A DNA stretch of 9,012 bases. Origin: an uncultured Clostridium sp. Lineage in GTDB: Bacteria > Bacillota_I > Bacilli_A > RF39 > UBA660. Below are positions 1-7,154 of the stretch, one piece after another. The position numbers and the translations under genes are program-made. Numbering within the stretch: the stretch's first letter is position 1; every line of letters starts with the position of its first letter. The notes below the pieces were generated by a model. It saw nothing but the letters and a program-made list of their open reading frames with translations. It was not told the origin of the DNA and made no database searches. The stretch is from NCBI GenBank assembly GCA_905193755.1, contig CAJJPX010000028.1:1-9012 (forward strand), read 5' to 3'.

Positions 1-1
1 T

Positions 2-61
2 TTACTTGGGATAAATTAGTAAAATTATTATTATAAAATAAATTATTATATTCTTCTTCAT
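2..61 (-). CDS. Possible 19-codon hydrophobic peptide, or damaged start of the next gene
   Basis: An ATG at 61-59 lies 5 bases after a good Shine-Dalgarno (GAGG) that overlaps the TGA stop of the glycosyltransferase. The peptide begins with Met-Lys-Lys-Asn, runs through about 13 mostly Ile/Leu/Phe/Tyr residues, ends Tyr-Pro-Lys and stops at TAA (4-2). This looks like the start of a signal peptide or membrane helix. The ribosome binding site is as good as those of the confirmed genes in this operon, which favours real initiation. The early stop means either a tiny membrane peptide or a broken or mis-sequenced start of a larger membrane protein beyond the edge. The composition is so A+T-rich that chance is also possible. 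Confidence 0.25.
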   Translation of the reverse strand: MKKNIIIYFIIIILLIYPK

Positions 62-68
62 AGTTACC

Positions 69-758
69 TCAAATAATTATTATGATTAACACTATTAATA
101 AGATTAATAAAGGTATAATCCATTTATGTATTAGTATTGAATCTCTTATAGCATGAAAGTGTGAACCAGAATTATTATCTTCATATATAGTAGCTATATC
201 TATGGATTTAAAATTTATTTTATTTTTTGCTAGATTATAGAGAAAATTCATTTCATATTCATATCTACTTCCATTTGTATTTAAGCAAAGGTCTTTATAT
301 TTTATATTTATTCCTCTTAAACCAGTTTGTGTATCTTTTAGAGTAATACCGGTTTTAATTTTAAAAACAAGCGATGAAAACTTATTTCCAAACTTACTAG
401 TAAATGGTACATTCTTTTTATTAAAGTTTCTTGTGCCTAGTACGATGTCATTATTAAGTAATTCTTCTTTAACTTTTAAAACATCTTTTGGACTATGTTG
501 AAGATCTGCATCTACTGTTATGAATGCATCAGTATCTTTTAAATTTTTTATAGCAGTTTTTAAAGCTTCGCCTTTACCTTTATTTATATCATGATAAATA
601 ATTTTTACATTGGAAAGTTCTTTATAAATCTTTTTTGTTTCTTCAGTGCTTCCATCATCAACTATTAAAATATCATTAAAGTCTTTTTGAAGAGAACTCA
701 CAAGTTTTATTAACTTTTTAGTTGGATTGTATGATGGAATAATAATAGTTACTTTCAT
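69..758 (-). CDS. Family 2 glycosyltransferase (DPM1-like), membrane-tethered, without a GtrA domain
   Basis: A 229-residue GT-A fold glycosyltransferase, probably moving a sugar from a nucleotide donor to a lipid carrier or surface glycan at the inner face of the membrane. Visible motifs are the N-terminal beta strand ending IIIPSYN (5-11), the nucleotide-binding VDDGS (33-37), NKGKGEALK (59-67), the metal-binding DADLQH with D83 and D85, GTRNF (108-112) and the acceptor-loop DTQTGLRG (142-149). The segment around RYEYEMN (165-171) and IYEDNN (191-196) is typical of the polyprenyl/dolichyl-phosphate glycosyltransferases that are often fused to a GtrA flippase-like domain in Firmicutes. Here the protein ends after a single hydrophobic helix (about 213-229), so GtrA is missing. 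The start follows AGGAG by 6-7 bases and lies one base after the kinase stop, so the two are co-transcribed and probably translationally coupled. Donor and acceptor cannot be read from the sequence. Confidence 0.88.
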   Translation of the reverse strand: MKVTIIIPSYNPTKKLIKLVSSLQKDFNDILIVDDGSTEETKKIYKELSNVKIIYHDINKGKGEALKTAIKNLKDTDAFITVDADLQHSPKDVLKVKEELLNNDIVLGTRNFNKKNVPFTSKFGNKFSSLVFKIKTGITLKDTQTGLRGINIKYKDLCLNTNGSRYEYEMNFLYNLAKNKINFKSIDIATIYEDNNSGSHFHAIRDSILIHKWIIPLLILLIVLIIIII

Positions 759-759
759 G

Positions 760-2538
760 TTATTCTCCTAGTAATTCTTTTAGTTTTTGTTCAAGTTCTT
801 CTTTTTTGAATGGTTTTGGTATATAGTCAGTAAAACCTGCTTTTATATATTTATTCTTTGATGTAGAAAGAGCATCAGCAGTTAGAGCTACTACTTTAGT
901 ATTAAAGTTCTTGTTAGATTTTAGTTTCTTTAATGTATCTATTCCATTCATATCAGGCATCATTATATCCATAAGTATTAAGTCATAGTGTTCACCACTA
1001 TTGATTTTATCAATACATTCTATACCTCTTTCACAAGTATCTAGTTCAATATCATAAATCTTTAATAGTCTTTTTAGAATTCTATTATTAAGTTTATCAT
1101 CGTCTACTAGTAATATTCTTTTATTAATAAATTTTGTTGTATTAGTTTGCTCTATAGATTCAAGTTCATTTTTTAATCTTTGAGGTATTTTAATAGTGAA
1201 TACACTACCACTTCCATAGTAACTACTAACAGTTATAGTTCCACCTAAAAGACTTACTAAATCTTTAGTTACCAATAGTCCTAGTCCATCTCTATCAATA
1301 TCACTATTTATTTCATTATCTATGTCATTACCATTAAATATCTTTTTTAGATCTTCTGATTTAATACCTATTCCAGTATCTTTTATTTCAATAACTAGAT
1401 TACATATATCACTTATTATTTCACTATTTATAGTTAGAGATATACTACCTTTATCAGTATATTTAAATGAGTTATCTAGTACATTATTAATAATTTCTTT
1501 TATTTTAGTTTTATCGCCAAATAAGTTTTGTGGTGTACTTTCAGATATAGAATACTTAAATATTACATTTTCTTTATTATATTTTTTAGTATTCATTTTG
1601 ATTAGTTTTTCTACTAGTTCTTTAATACTATAATTCTTTTCTTTAATATCATAAACTTTATTTTCGATCTTATTTATATCAATTACATTACCAACTATAT
1701 CTAAAAGAGATGAGGAAGAATCTACAATATCATTTAAATTACTTTTTAATTCTTGCGGTAAATCATATGATTTAATTTCATCTATTGAAGATATGATTGA
1801 TGTAAGTGGTGTTCTTAATTCATGACTAATATTACTTAAGAAATCTGTTTTATTTGTATTTGCTTTTAATGCTCTTAATCTTAAATTATTAATTATTTCA
1901 TATTCTTTTAAAGCTGGATTTTCTATTGTTAAGAATACTAAGTAAGTTATAAATAATAGTATAGTTGTTATTACATTTAGTTCATATTTTAATTCTAAGA
2001 ATGTAAATATTGATAATAATGTAAGAGCTACATATATATAGTTACATTTAGTAATAGATATTACTTTTCTATTAAGTATTGTTCTTATAAATAAAGTACA
2101 TATCATTGCTGGAAGCAATACTTTGAAAATGTTTATAGAATTGCCACTTAAATATATAAAGTTTGATGTATCAACATTAAGTGGTAAGAGCATAATCGAA
2201 ATAGATGATACGATTGTAAGAAGAGCATACATAATCATAATTGGTTTATTTAATGTATCATCTTTCTTACTGATAAGAAATGTATAAACACTAAATATTG
2301 AGAACCAACATACTATAAAAATTAAATATAGTTTAGTGTATACTTCTAAAATCATTGGTTTAAGTGCCAATGTACTTAGAAAATTAATAATTAGTTCTAG
2401 TATAAAACCTATAAGTAAACTAAGTGATAATATAAAGAATGTATTATTACATAGTAAATTATTTTGTTTTTTTATTTTAAAAACTAGTATTAAAAGTAAT
2501 GTAAACATTATACCTGTTATTATATATATTGTATTCAT
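760..2538 (-). CDS. Membrane hybrid histidine kinase with C-terminal receiver domain
   Basis: A 592-residue hybrid sensor kinase. The first ~205 residues form about seven hydrophobic helices (roughly 3-21, 34-56, 70-90, 98-119, 135-153, 166-182, 188-204) with almost no extracellular domain, so the signal is probably sensed in or at the membrane. A short linker leads to the dimerisation/phosphoacceptor helix with SHELRTPL (His239). The ATPase domain shows the N box (Asn352, Asn356), G1 DTGIGI (387-392) and G2 DGLGL (417-421). A receiver domain (about 473-590) has the acidic cluster Asp479-481, phosphoacceptor Asp524 in LMDIMMPDMNG, Thr553 and Lys575 in PKPF. All catalytic residues are present, so it should be active. 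There is no DNA-binding or other output domain and no response regulator beside it, so phosphate must pass to a partner elsewhere or the receiver acts on the kinase itself. ATG at 2538 follows GAGG by 6 bases. The ligand is unknown. Confidence 0.92.
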   Translation of the reverse strand: MNTIYIITGIMFTLLLILVFKIKKQNNLLCNNTFFILSLSLLIGFILELIINFLSTLALKPMILEVYTKLYLIFIVCWFSIFSVYTFLISKKDDTLNKPIMIMYALLTIVSSISIMLLPLNVDTSNFIYLSGNSINIFKVLLPAMICTLFIRTILNRKVISITKCNYIYVALTLLSIFTFLELKYELNVITTILLFITYLVFLTIENPALKEYEIINNLRLRALKANTNKTDFLSNISHELRTPLTSIISSIDEIKSYDLPQELKSNLNDIVDSSSSLLDIVGNVIDINKIENKVYDIKEKNYSIKELVEKLIKMNTKKYNKENVIFKYSISESTPQNLFGDKTKIKEIINNVLDNSFKYTDKGSISLTINSEIISDICNLVIEIKDTGIGIKSEDLKKIFNGNDIDNEINSDIDRDGLGLLVTKDLVSLLGGTITVSSYYGSGSVFTIKIPQRLKNELESIEQTNTTKFINKRILLVDDDKLNNRILKRLLKIYDIELDTCERGIECIDKINSGEHYDLILMDIMMPDMNGIDTLKKLKSNKNFNTKVVALTADALSTSKNKYIKAGFTDYIPKPFKKEELEQKLKELLGE

Positions 2539-2559
2539 ATAAGACCTCTATTCTATATA

Positions 2560-2568
2560 ATTATAACA
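2560..2568 (-). promoter_or_regulatory. Extended -10 promoter for the kinase-glycosyltransferase operon
   Basis: On the minus strand 2568-2560 reads TGTTATAAT, a perfect extended -10 element (TGn plus TATAAT). No good -35 is seen: the hexamer 17 bases upstream is TGGAAT, which lies inside the parC terminator stem. Extended -10 promoters often work without a strong -35. The predicted start near 2553 leaves a leader of about 15 bases containing the GAGG ribosome binding site before the ATG at 2538, too short for a riboswitch or attenuator. Confidence 0.6.
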
Positions 2569-2570
2569 TG

Positions 2571-2601
2571 TATAATAAAAGAATTCCATAAAAGGAATTC
2601 T
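2571..2601 (-). terminator. Intrinsic terminator of the parE-parC operon
   Basis: Arms 2594-2601 and 2580-2587 form an 8-bp stem (AGAATTCC with GGAATTCT) with a 6-base loop. On the minus strand it is followed by a T-rich run (TTTATTATA). The stem begins inside the parC stop codon (TAG, 2602-2600), so there is no 3' untranslated spacer. The stem has only three G-C pairs, which is weak but normal for this base composition. Some leakage into the kinase operon is possible. Confidence 0.65.
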
Positions 2602-5167
2602 ATATTTTAAATTCTTCGAAGAAATCACTCATTGTTAGTTGACTCTTTGTTTCTTTCTTTTCTTTTTTAACTTCAGGAGTTTTTACTTCTTCTTTTACTT
2701 CTTGTTTTTCTTCTGTATTTTCTTTATGTTCTTCGTTATTTAATTTGATTTCTTTTAATTTAGTAACTACGAATATGTCTTCTATATTCTTTTTAGTTAT
2801 TGTGCTTCCGACACTTTGTTTATCCATTATATTGATATCACTTGATTTCATATAGCCTATATCTCCATCAAGTATACCAAATATTGTTTTTGAGTTTGTA
2901 TTGAATCCTTTAAATAAATTATATATTTTTGATTTAGGACTCTTTATTATAGATGATCCTTTTTTAGCTCTTGTTGTTTTTGGTATTTCATCTATTTTTA
3001 CTCTTTTAGCAGTGTTTCTATCTGTGAATAATGTTACATATTCTTTAGAATCACTTACTACGAATGCACTAATTACTTCATCTTTATCATTTAAATTAAT
3101 AGATTTAACTCCGCTTGTTCTAAGGCCTACTACTGGTATTTCACTGGTGTTATATTTTAATGCGTTGCCTTCTTTAGTTATAACAAGTGTTTCTTCACCA
3201 TCATTTTTATTTATAGATATTAATTCATCATTATCTTTTAGTTTGAACATTGTGATTGGTTTAGTGTATCTTGATACTTCAAAATCTTTAAGTAGCATTC
3301 TTTTTACCATACCAAGTTTCGTGAATGCTGTAATAACTGTATCATCAAATTTAGCTACTCCGATAGATTTAACTATCTTTTCTCCATCACTTACTTTAAT
3401 GTAATTTGATATATGAGTACCTATATCTTTGTATTTAGCTTCTTGTATTTCTCTTACTGGTAAGAATAAATAGTTACCTAAGTTTGTGAATAATAATACA
3501 GTATCTATATTATTAATCTTATAGAAGCCTTCGATGTAATCATTTTCTCTAACGCCTGGATATTCATTATTAGTCATATTATATGATTTTAATGATACTT
3601 TCTTAACATATCCATTATTAGAAATACAAACTATAAAGTCTTCTTTACTAATCATATCTAGAGTATCTATTTTGATTTCACTTACTTCATCTTTAATAGT
3701 TGTACGTCTAGGATCAGCAAATTCTTTCTTAATGCTTCTTAATTTGTCTTTAATAACACCCATTAGTTTTTCTTCACTAGCAAGTATTTCTCTAAAGTAT
3801 GCTATTTCTTTTGTAAGAGCATCGAATTCATTTTTAAGTTCGGTAACGTCTGTATTAGTTAATTTATATAGTTGCATCATTACAATAGCTTCTGCTTGTG
3901 CTTTAGTGAATTCATATTCATGCATTAAGTTTTCTATAGCATCACTTTTATTTTTACTTTTACGAATGGTTTTAATTACTTCATCAAGTATATCAAGTGC
4001 TTTAATGAATCCTTCAATAATATGTATTTTCTTTAAGTCTACATCTAGGTCAAATTTTGTTCTTTTAGTTACTACTTCTTTGTTGTGAGCAATAAATGCA
4101 TCTAACATTTCTAGGATACCTAGTGTTTTTGGTGTTCTATTAACGATAGCTACCATATTAAATGCATAGTTTGTTTGTAAGTCAGTATTTTTAAGTAAGT
4201 AGTTTATTATTAAATCTTTATTAGCATCTTTCTTTAGATCTATTACTATTCTTAACTCATCATTTTTATCAGATTCATCACGTACTTCAACTATACCATC
4301 TATTTTTTTATCAAGTCTTATTTCTTCAATTTTACGAATTATATTACATTTTAATGTATCATATGGTATTTCTGTTATTACGATTTGATTTTTACCTTTT
4401 TCTGATTCAAATGAGTATCTTGCTTTTACTACTACTTTTCCTTTTCCTGTAGTGTATGCTTTTATAAGGGCATCTTTTCCTTCAACTATACCTCCAGTTG
4501 GGAAGTCTGGACCTTTTACAATGTCCATGATAGTATCTAGTCTACAGTTAGGACTATCTATTCTTTTAATAGTAGCATCTATTACTTCGCCTAAATTATG
4601 TGGTGGGATATTAGTAGCATAACCTGCACTTATACCAGTTGAACCATTTACTAAAAGGTTTGGAAAGTATGCAGGTAGTACTGTTGGCTCATAACTATAG
4701 TCATCGAATGTTAGAGCCATTTCTACTGAATCTTTTTCTATGTCTTCTAAAAGTATATTACTTATTTTGGCTAGTTTTGCTTCAGTATAACGCATTGCGG
4801 CTGGTCCATCACCATCTATTGAACCATTGTTTCCTTGCATATCTACAAGTATTACTCTTTGTTTCCATTTTTGACTAAGTCTTACCATTGCATCATACAC
4901 TGATGTATCTCCGTGTGGATGGTAATTACCTATAACGTTACCTACAGTCTTTGCTGATTTTCTTGTTTCTTTGTCATAAGTATTTTTGTCTTTGTACATT
5001 GAATAAAGTATTCTTCTTTGTACTGGTTTTAGTCCATCACGAACATCTGGAAGAGCTCTATCTTGGATTATGTATTTAGCATATCTACCAAAACGTTCTC
5101 CCATTATTTCTTCAAGGGCAAAGTCATTTATCTTTTCTATAATTGTTGTTTCTTTTTCTTTAGCCAT
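2600..5167 (-). CDS. parC: DNA topoisomerase IV subunit A
   Basis: An 855-residue breakage-reunion subunit of topoisomerase IV, which with ParE unlinks replicated chromosomes. The N-terminal half shows ALPDVRDGLKPVQRR (38-52), the winged-helix quinolone region HPHGDTSVYDAM (83-94), SIDGDGPAAM (116-125), catalytic Tyr127 in RYTE, and NIPPHN (186-191). The coiled-coil tower spans about 370-490 and a beta-pinwheel C-terminal domain about 505-805. ParC rather than GyrA is supported by the order after parE, the SIDGD...AAMRYTE context, NLGNYLFLPVREI (562-574) and RAKKG (733-737) instead of a GyrA box. Thr88 occupies the usual Ser position of the quinolone pocket. Gly121 replaces the common Pro of GDPPAAM. 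An extra Glu/Lys-rich tail (811-840) leads to a short conserved-looking terminus (842-855). The start overlaps the parE stop, and AGGGGG lies 6 bases before the ATG. Confidence 0.96.
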   Translation of the reverse strand: MAKEKETTIIEKINDFALEEIMGERFGRYAKYIIQDRALPDVRDGLKPVQRRILYSMYKDKNTYDKETRKSAKTVGNVIGNYHPHGDTSVYDAMVRLSQKWKQRVILVDMQGNNGSIDGDGPAAMRYTEAKLAKISNILLEDIEKDSVEMALTFDDYSYEPTVLPAYFPNLLVNGSTGISAGYATNIPPHNLGEVIDATIKRIDSPNCRLDTIMDIVKGPDFPTGGIVEGKDALIKAYTTGKGKVVVKARYSFESEKGKNQIVITEIPYDTLKCNIIRKIEEIRLDKKIDGIVEVRDESDKNDELRIVIDLKKDANKDLIINYLLKNTDLQTNYAFNMVAIVNRTPKTLGILEMLDAFIAHNKEVVTKRTKFDLDVDLKKIHIIEGFIKALDILDEVIKTIRKSKNKSDAIENLMHEYEFTKAQAEAIVMMQLYKLTNTDVTELKNEFDALTKEIAYFREILASEEKLMGVIKDKLRSIKKEFADPRRTTIKDEVSEIKIDTLDMISKEDFIVCISNNGYVKKVSLKSYNMTNNEYPGVRENDYIEGFYKINNIDTVLLFTNLGNYLFLPVREIQEAKYKDIGTHISNYIKVSDGEKIVKSIGVAKFDDTVITAFTKLGMVKRMLLKDFEVSRYTKPITMFKLKDNDELISINKNDGEETLVITKEGNALKYNTSEIPVVGLRTSGVKSINLNDKDEVISAFVVSDSKEYVTLFTDRNTAKRVKIDEIPKTTRAKKGSSIIKSPKSKIYNLFKGFNTNSKTIFGILDGDIGYMKSSDINIMDKQSVGSTITKKNIEDIFVVTKLKEIKLNNEEHKENTEEKQEVKEEVKTPEVKKEKKETKSQLTMSDFFEEFKI

Positions 5168-5180
5168 TATTTACCCCCTT
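5165..5180 (-). promoter_or_regulatory. parC ribosome binding site and TAATG stop-start overlap
   Basis: On the minus strand AAGGGGG (5180-5174) sits inside the last codons of parE, 6 bases before the parC ATG (5167-5165). The parE TAA (5169-5167) and the parC ATG share one A. This is a classic translational-coupling junction and should keep ParE and ParC near equal amounts, as expected for an A2B2 enzyme. Confidence 0.8.
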
Positions 5181-7074
5181 TATAGTCATCTTCAAGTGTG
5201 AATTCTACATTTTCTTCTATCCATTCTTTACGTACTTCTGAGTCATCTCCCATTAGGACTCCTACTCTTTTTTCAGCTAGTGCTTTATCATCTATTTTGA
5301 TTTTAACTAGTGTACGAGTTGCTGGATCCATTGTTGTTTCCCATAATTGGTCTGCATTCATTTCACCAAGTCCTTTGTATCTTTGAATAGTGTATTTTCC
5401 TTTAAATGTATCTTTAAATTCATTTAATTCTTCGTTTGTATTTATATATTTTTTATCTTTACCATATTTAACTAAGTATAGAGGTGGCACTGCTATATAA
5501 AGCATTCCTTGTTCTATTAAATCTCTCATCCATCTATAGAAGAATGTTAAAAGTAATGTTTGAATGTGAGCTCCATCATCATCGGCATCGGTCATTATTA
5601 TAACTTTTCCATAGTTTGATTCAGTGTAGTCAAATTCTGCTCCTACTCCTGCTCCTATAGCGTGAACTATTGTATTAATTTCTTCATTTTTGAAAAGGTC
5701 TGCTACTGTTGATTTTTCACAGTTAATTATTTTACCTCTTAGTGGTAGTATTGCTTGATGACGTTTGTCACGGCCACTTTTTGCTGTACCACCGGCACTG
5801 TTTCCTTCAACTATGAATAGTTCGTTTTTGCTATATTCTTTACTTTGGGCAGGTGTAAGTTTACCAAGAAGTACTTTTTCACGGCCACTCTTGCCTTTTC
5901 CAGCTCTTGCTTCTGCTCTTGCTTTTCTTGCAGCTTCACGAGCTAATTTACTCTTTAGCGCTTTATCCATTATAGATGTAGCTGCTTCTTTGTTTTCTTC
6001 TAAATAATAAGATAATTTTTCATATACTATACTTTCTACTACTGTTCTTGCTTGAGGAGTTCCTAGTTTACCTTTAGTTTGTCCTTCAAATTGTAATAGA
6101 TTTTCTGGTATTTTTAAACTTATTATTGCTGTTAAGCCTTCACGAGTGTCTGTTCCATCTAGTCCTTCTTTACTCTTTAATAAGTTGTTACTTTTAATAT
6201 ATTCATTAAATACTTTAGTAAGTGCTGTTTTATATCCTACTTCGTGACTACCACCATCTACAGTTTTAACATTGTTAACAAATGACATTATGTTTTCATT
6301 GTATGTGTTTGTATACTGCATAGCGATATCTACTTCAATGCCATTCTTTTCTCCACTGAAACTTATTGTTTTATGTAGTGGTTCTTTTCCTTCATTTACA
6401 TATTCTACGAATGATACAAGTCCATTATCATAACTAAATACACTATGTTTATCATCTTCTTCATCAATAACTTCCATAGTTAGTCCATTTATAAGGAAAG
6501 CACTTTCTTGCATTCTTTCGCATATAGTTGTGTAACTGAATCTAGCATTACCAAATATTTCTTCATCTGGGAAGAATTCAACTGTAGTACCAGTTTGTTT
6601 AGTTGTACCTATTTGTTTTAATTCTTTATCTACGTGTCCACCATTTTTAAATGATATTTCACATATTTTACCTTCTCTACATATAGTTACTTTCATCCAT
6701 TTAGATAATGCGTTAACTACTGATGAACCTACTCCGTGAAGACCACCAGATACTTTGTAACCATCTGTTTCAAATTTACCACCTGCGTGTAATACAGTAT
6801 AGATTACTTCTGGAGTTGATTTACCTGATGAGTGTTTTCCAATAGGTACTCCACGTCCTTCATCACTAACTCTTACGCTTCCAATTTTAGTAAGTGTTAC
6901 TGTTATTTTTTTACCATAACCATTGATAGCTTCATCTATTGAGTTATCAACAATTTCCCATACTAAATGGTGAAGTCCTCTTTTATCAGTACTTCCTATA
7001 TACATACCAGGTCTTTTACGTACAGCTTCAAGACCCTCTAATATCTTAATTGATTTTTCATTATATTCTGCCAT
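5167..7074 (-). CDS. parE: DNA topoisomerase IV subunit B
   Basis: The ATPase/TOPRIM subunit of topoisomerase IV. Counting from the ATG at 7074 (635 residues), the GHKL ATPase domain has catalytic Glu40 and Mg-binding Asn44 in WEIVDNSIDEA, Asp71 in SDEGRGVP and the lid GGLHGVG (110-116). The transducer domain has the ATP-contacting QTK loop (Lys334). The TOPRIM domain has Glu423 in EGNSAGG, PLRGK (444-448) and the metal triad in TDADDDGAH (Asp496, Asp498, Asp500). The C-terminus LQRYKGLGEMNADQLW-like block and VLMGDDSEVRKEWIEENV fit Firmicute ParE, not GyrB. Asn425 replaces the near-universal Asp of EGDSAGG. An in-frame GTG at 7080, 5 bases after GGAG, would add Met-Ile. The ATG is preferred because it follows AGGTGAT, matches the usual family N-terminus and leaves a longer leader behind the promoter. 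The first gene of the parE-parC operon. Confidence 0.96.
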   Translation of the reverse strand: MAEYNEKSIKILEGLEAVRKRPGMYIGSTDKRGLHHLVWEIVDNSIDEAINGYGKKITVTLTKIGSVRVSDEGRGVPIGKHSSGKSTPEVIYTVLHAGGKFETDGYKVSGGLHGVGSSVVNALSKWMKVTICREGKICEISFKNGGHVDKELKQIGTTKQTGTTVEFFPDEEIFGNARFSYTTICERMQESAFLINGLTMEVIDEEDDKHSVFSYDNGLVSFVEYVNEGKEPLHKTISFSGEKNGIEVDIAMQYTNTYNENIMSFVNNVKTVDGGSHEVGYKTALTKVFNEYIKSNNLLKSKEGLDGTDTREGLTAIISLKIPENLLQFEGQTKGKLGTPQARTVVESIVYEKLSYYLEENKEAATSIMDKALKSKLAREAARKARAEARAGKGKSGREKVLLGKLTPAQSKEYSKNELFIVEGNSAGGTAKSGRDKRHQAILPLRGKIINCEKSTVADLFKNEEINTIVHAIGAGVGAEFDYTESNYGKVIIMTDADDDGAHIQTLLLTFFYRWMRDLIEQGMLYIAVPPLYLVKYGKDKKYINTNEELNEFKDTFKGKYTIQRYKGLGEMNADQLWETTMDPATRTLVKIKIDDKALAEKRVGVLMGDDSEVRKEWIEENVEFTLEDDYKGGK

Positions 7075-7096
7075 AATCACCTAATCTCCATCTCAT

Positions 7097-7125
7097 ATTA
7101 TACAAAAATAAACAAAAAGTGTAAA
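7097..7125 (-). promoter_or_regulatory. Sigma-A-type promoter of parE-parC
   Basis: On the minus strand TTTACA (7125-7120) and TATAAT (7102-7097) are separated by exactly 17 bases. This is 5 of 6 matches to the -35 consensus and a perfect -10. Predicted initiation near 7090 leaves a leader of about 16 bases before the ATG at 7074, which contains AGGTGAT. The -35 hexamer is part of one arm of the upstream gene's terminator hairpin. Confidence 0.75.
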
Positions 7126-7143
7126 CATTAACTTTACACTTTT
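7104..7143 (-). terminator. Intrinsic terminator of the BspA-like gene
   Basis: Arms 7133-7143 and 7115-7125 pair perfectly over 11 bp (AAAAGTGTAAA with TTTACACTTTT) around a 7-base loop. On the minus strand the stem is followed by a T-rich tract (TGTTTATTTTT). It starts 11 bases after the TAG stop of the repeat-protein gene (7157-7155). The A/T ends make it symmetrical, so it could also stop transcription from the other strand, although no plus-strand gene is seen here. Confidence 0.75.
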
Positions 7144-7154
7144 ATTTACTATTA

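Noticed and set aside
69..71. TGA as tryptophan (Mycoplasma code), extending the glycosyltransferase to the left edge
   Set aside because: All Trp codons checked in the five genes are TGG and none contains an internal TGA, whereas code-4 genomes use TGA heavily. The stop is also overlapped by a good ribosome binding site. A residual doubt is kept in the findings because the frame stays open.
2618..2641. Reading the ParC tail as proof of PCNA binding
   Set aside because: Bacteria have no PCNA. Only the spacing pattern matches, so it is kept as a hypothesis about a docking peptide, not as an annotated function.
2901..4088. Plus-strand open frames opposite parC
   Set aside because: They lie wholly opposite a conserved gene, have no convincing start signals and show hydrophobic composition typical of the complement of Lys/Glu/Asp-rich coding sequence.
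2600..7080. Assignment as gyrB-gyrA
   Set aside because: The C-terminal ParE block, absence of a GyrA box, the SIDGD...AAMRYTE context and the overlapping E-then-C order all fit topoisomerase IV. No recF, dnaN or dnaA neighbour is present.
7081..7154. Riboswitch or attenuator before parE
   Set aside because: The only stem is the upstream gene's terminator, and the predicted parE transcript starts after it with a leader of about 16 bases.
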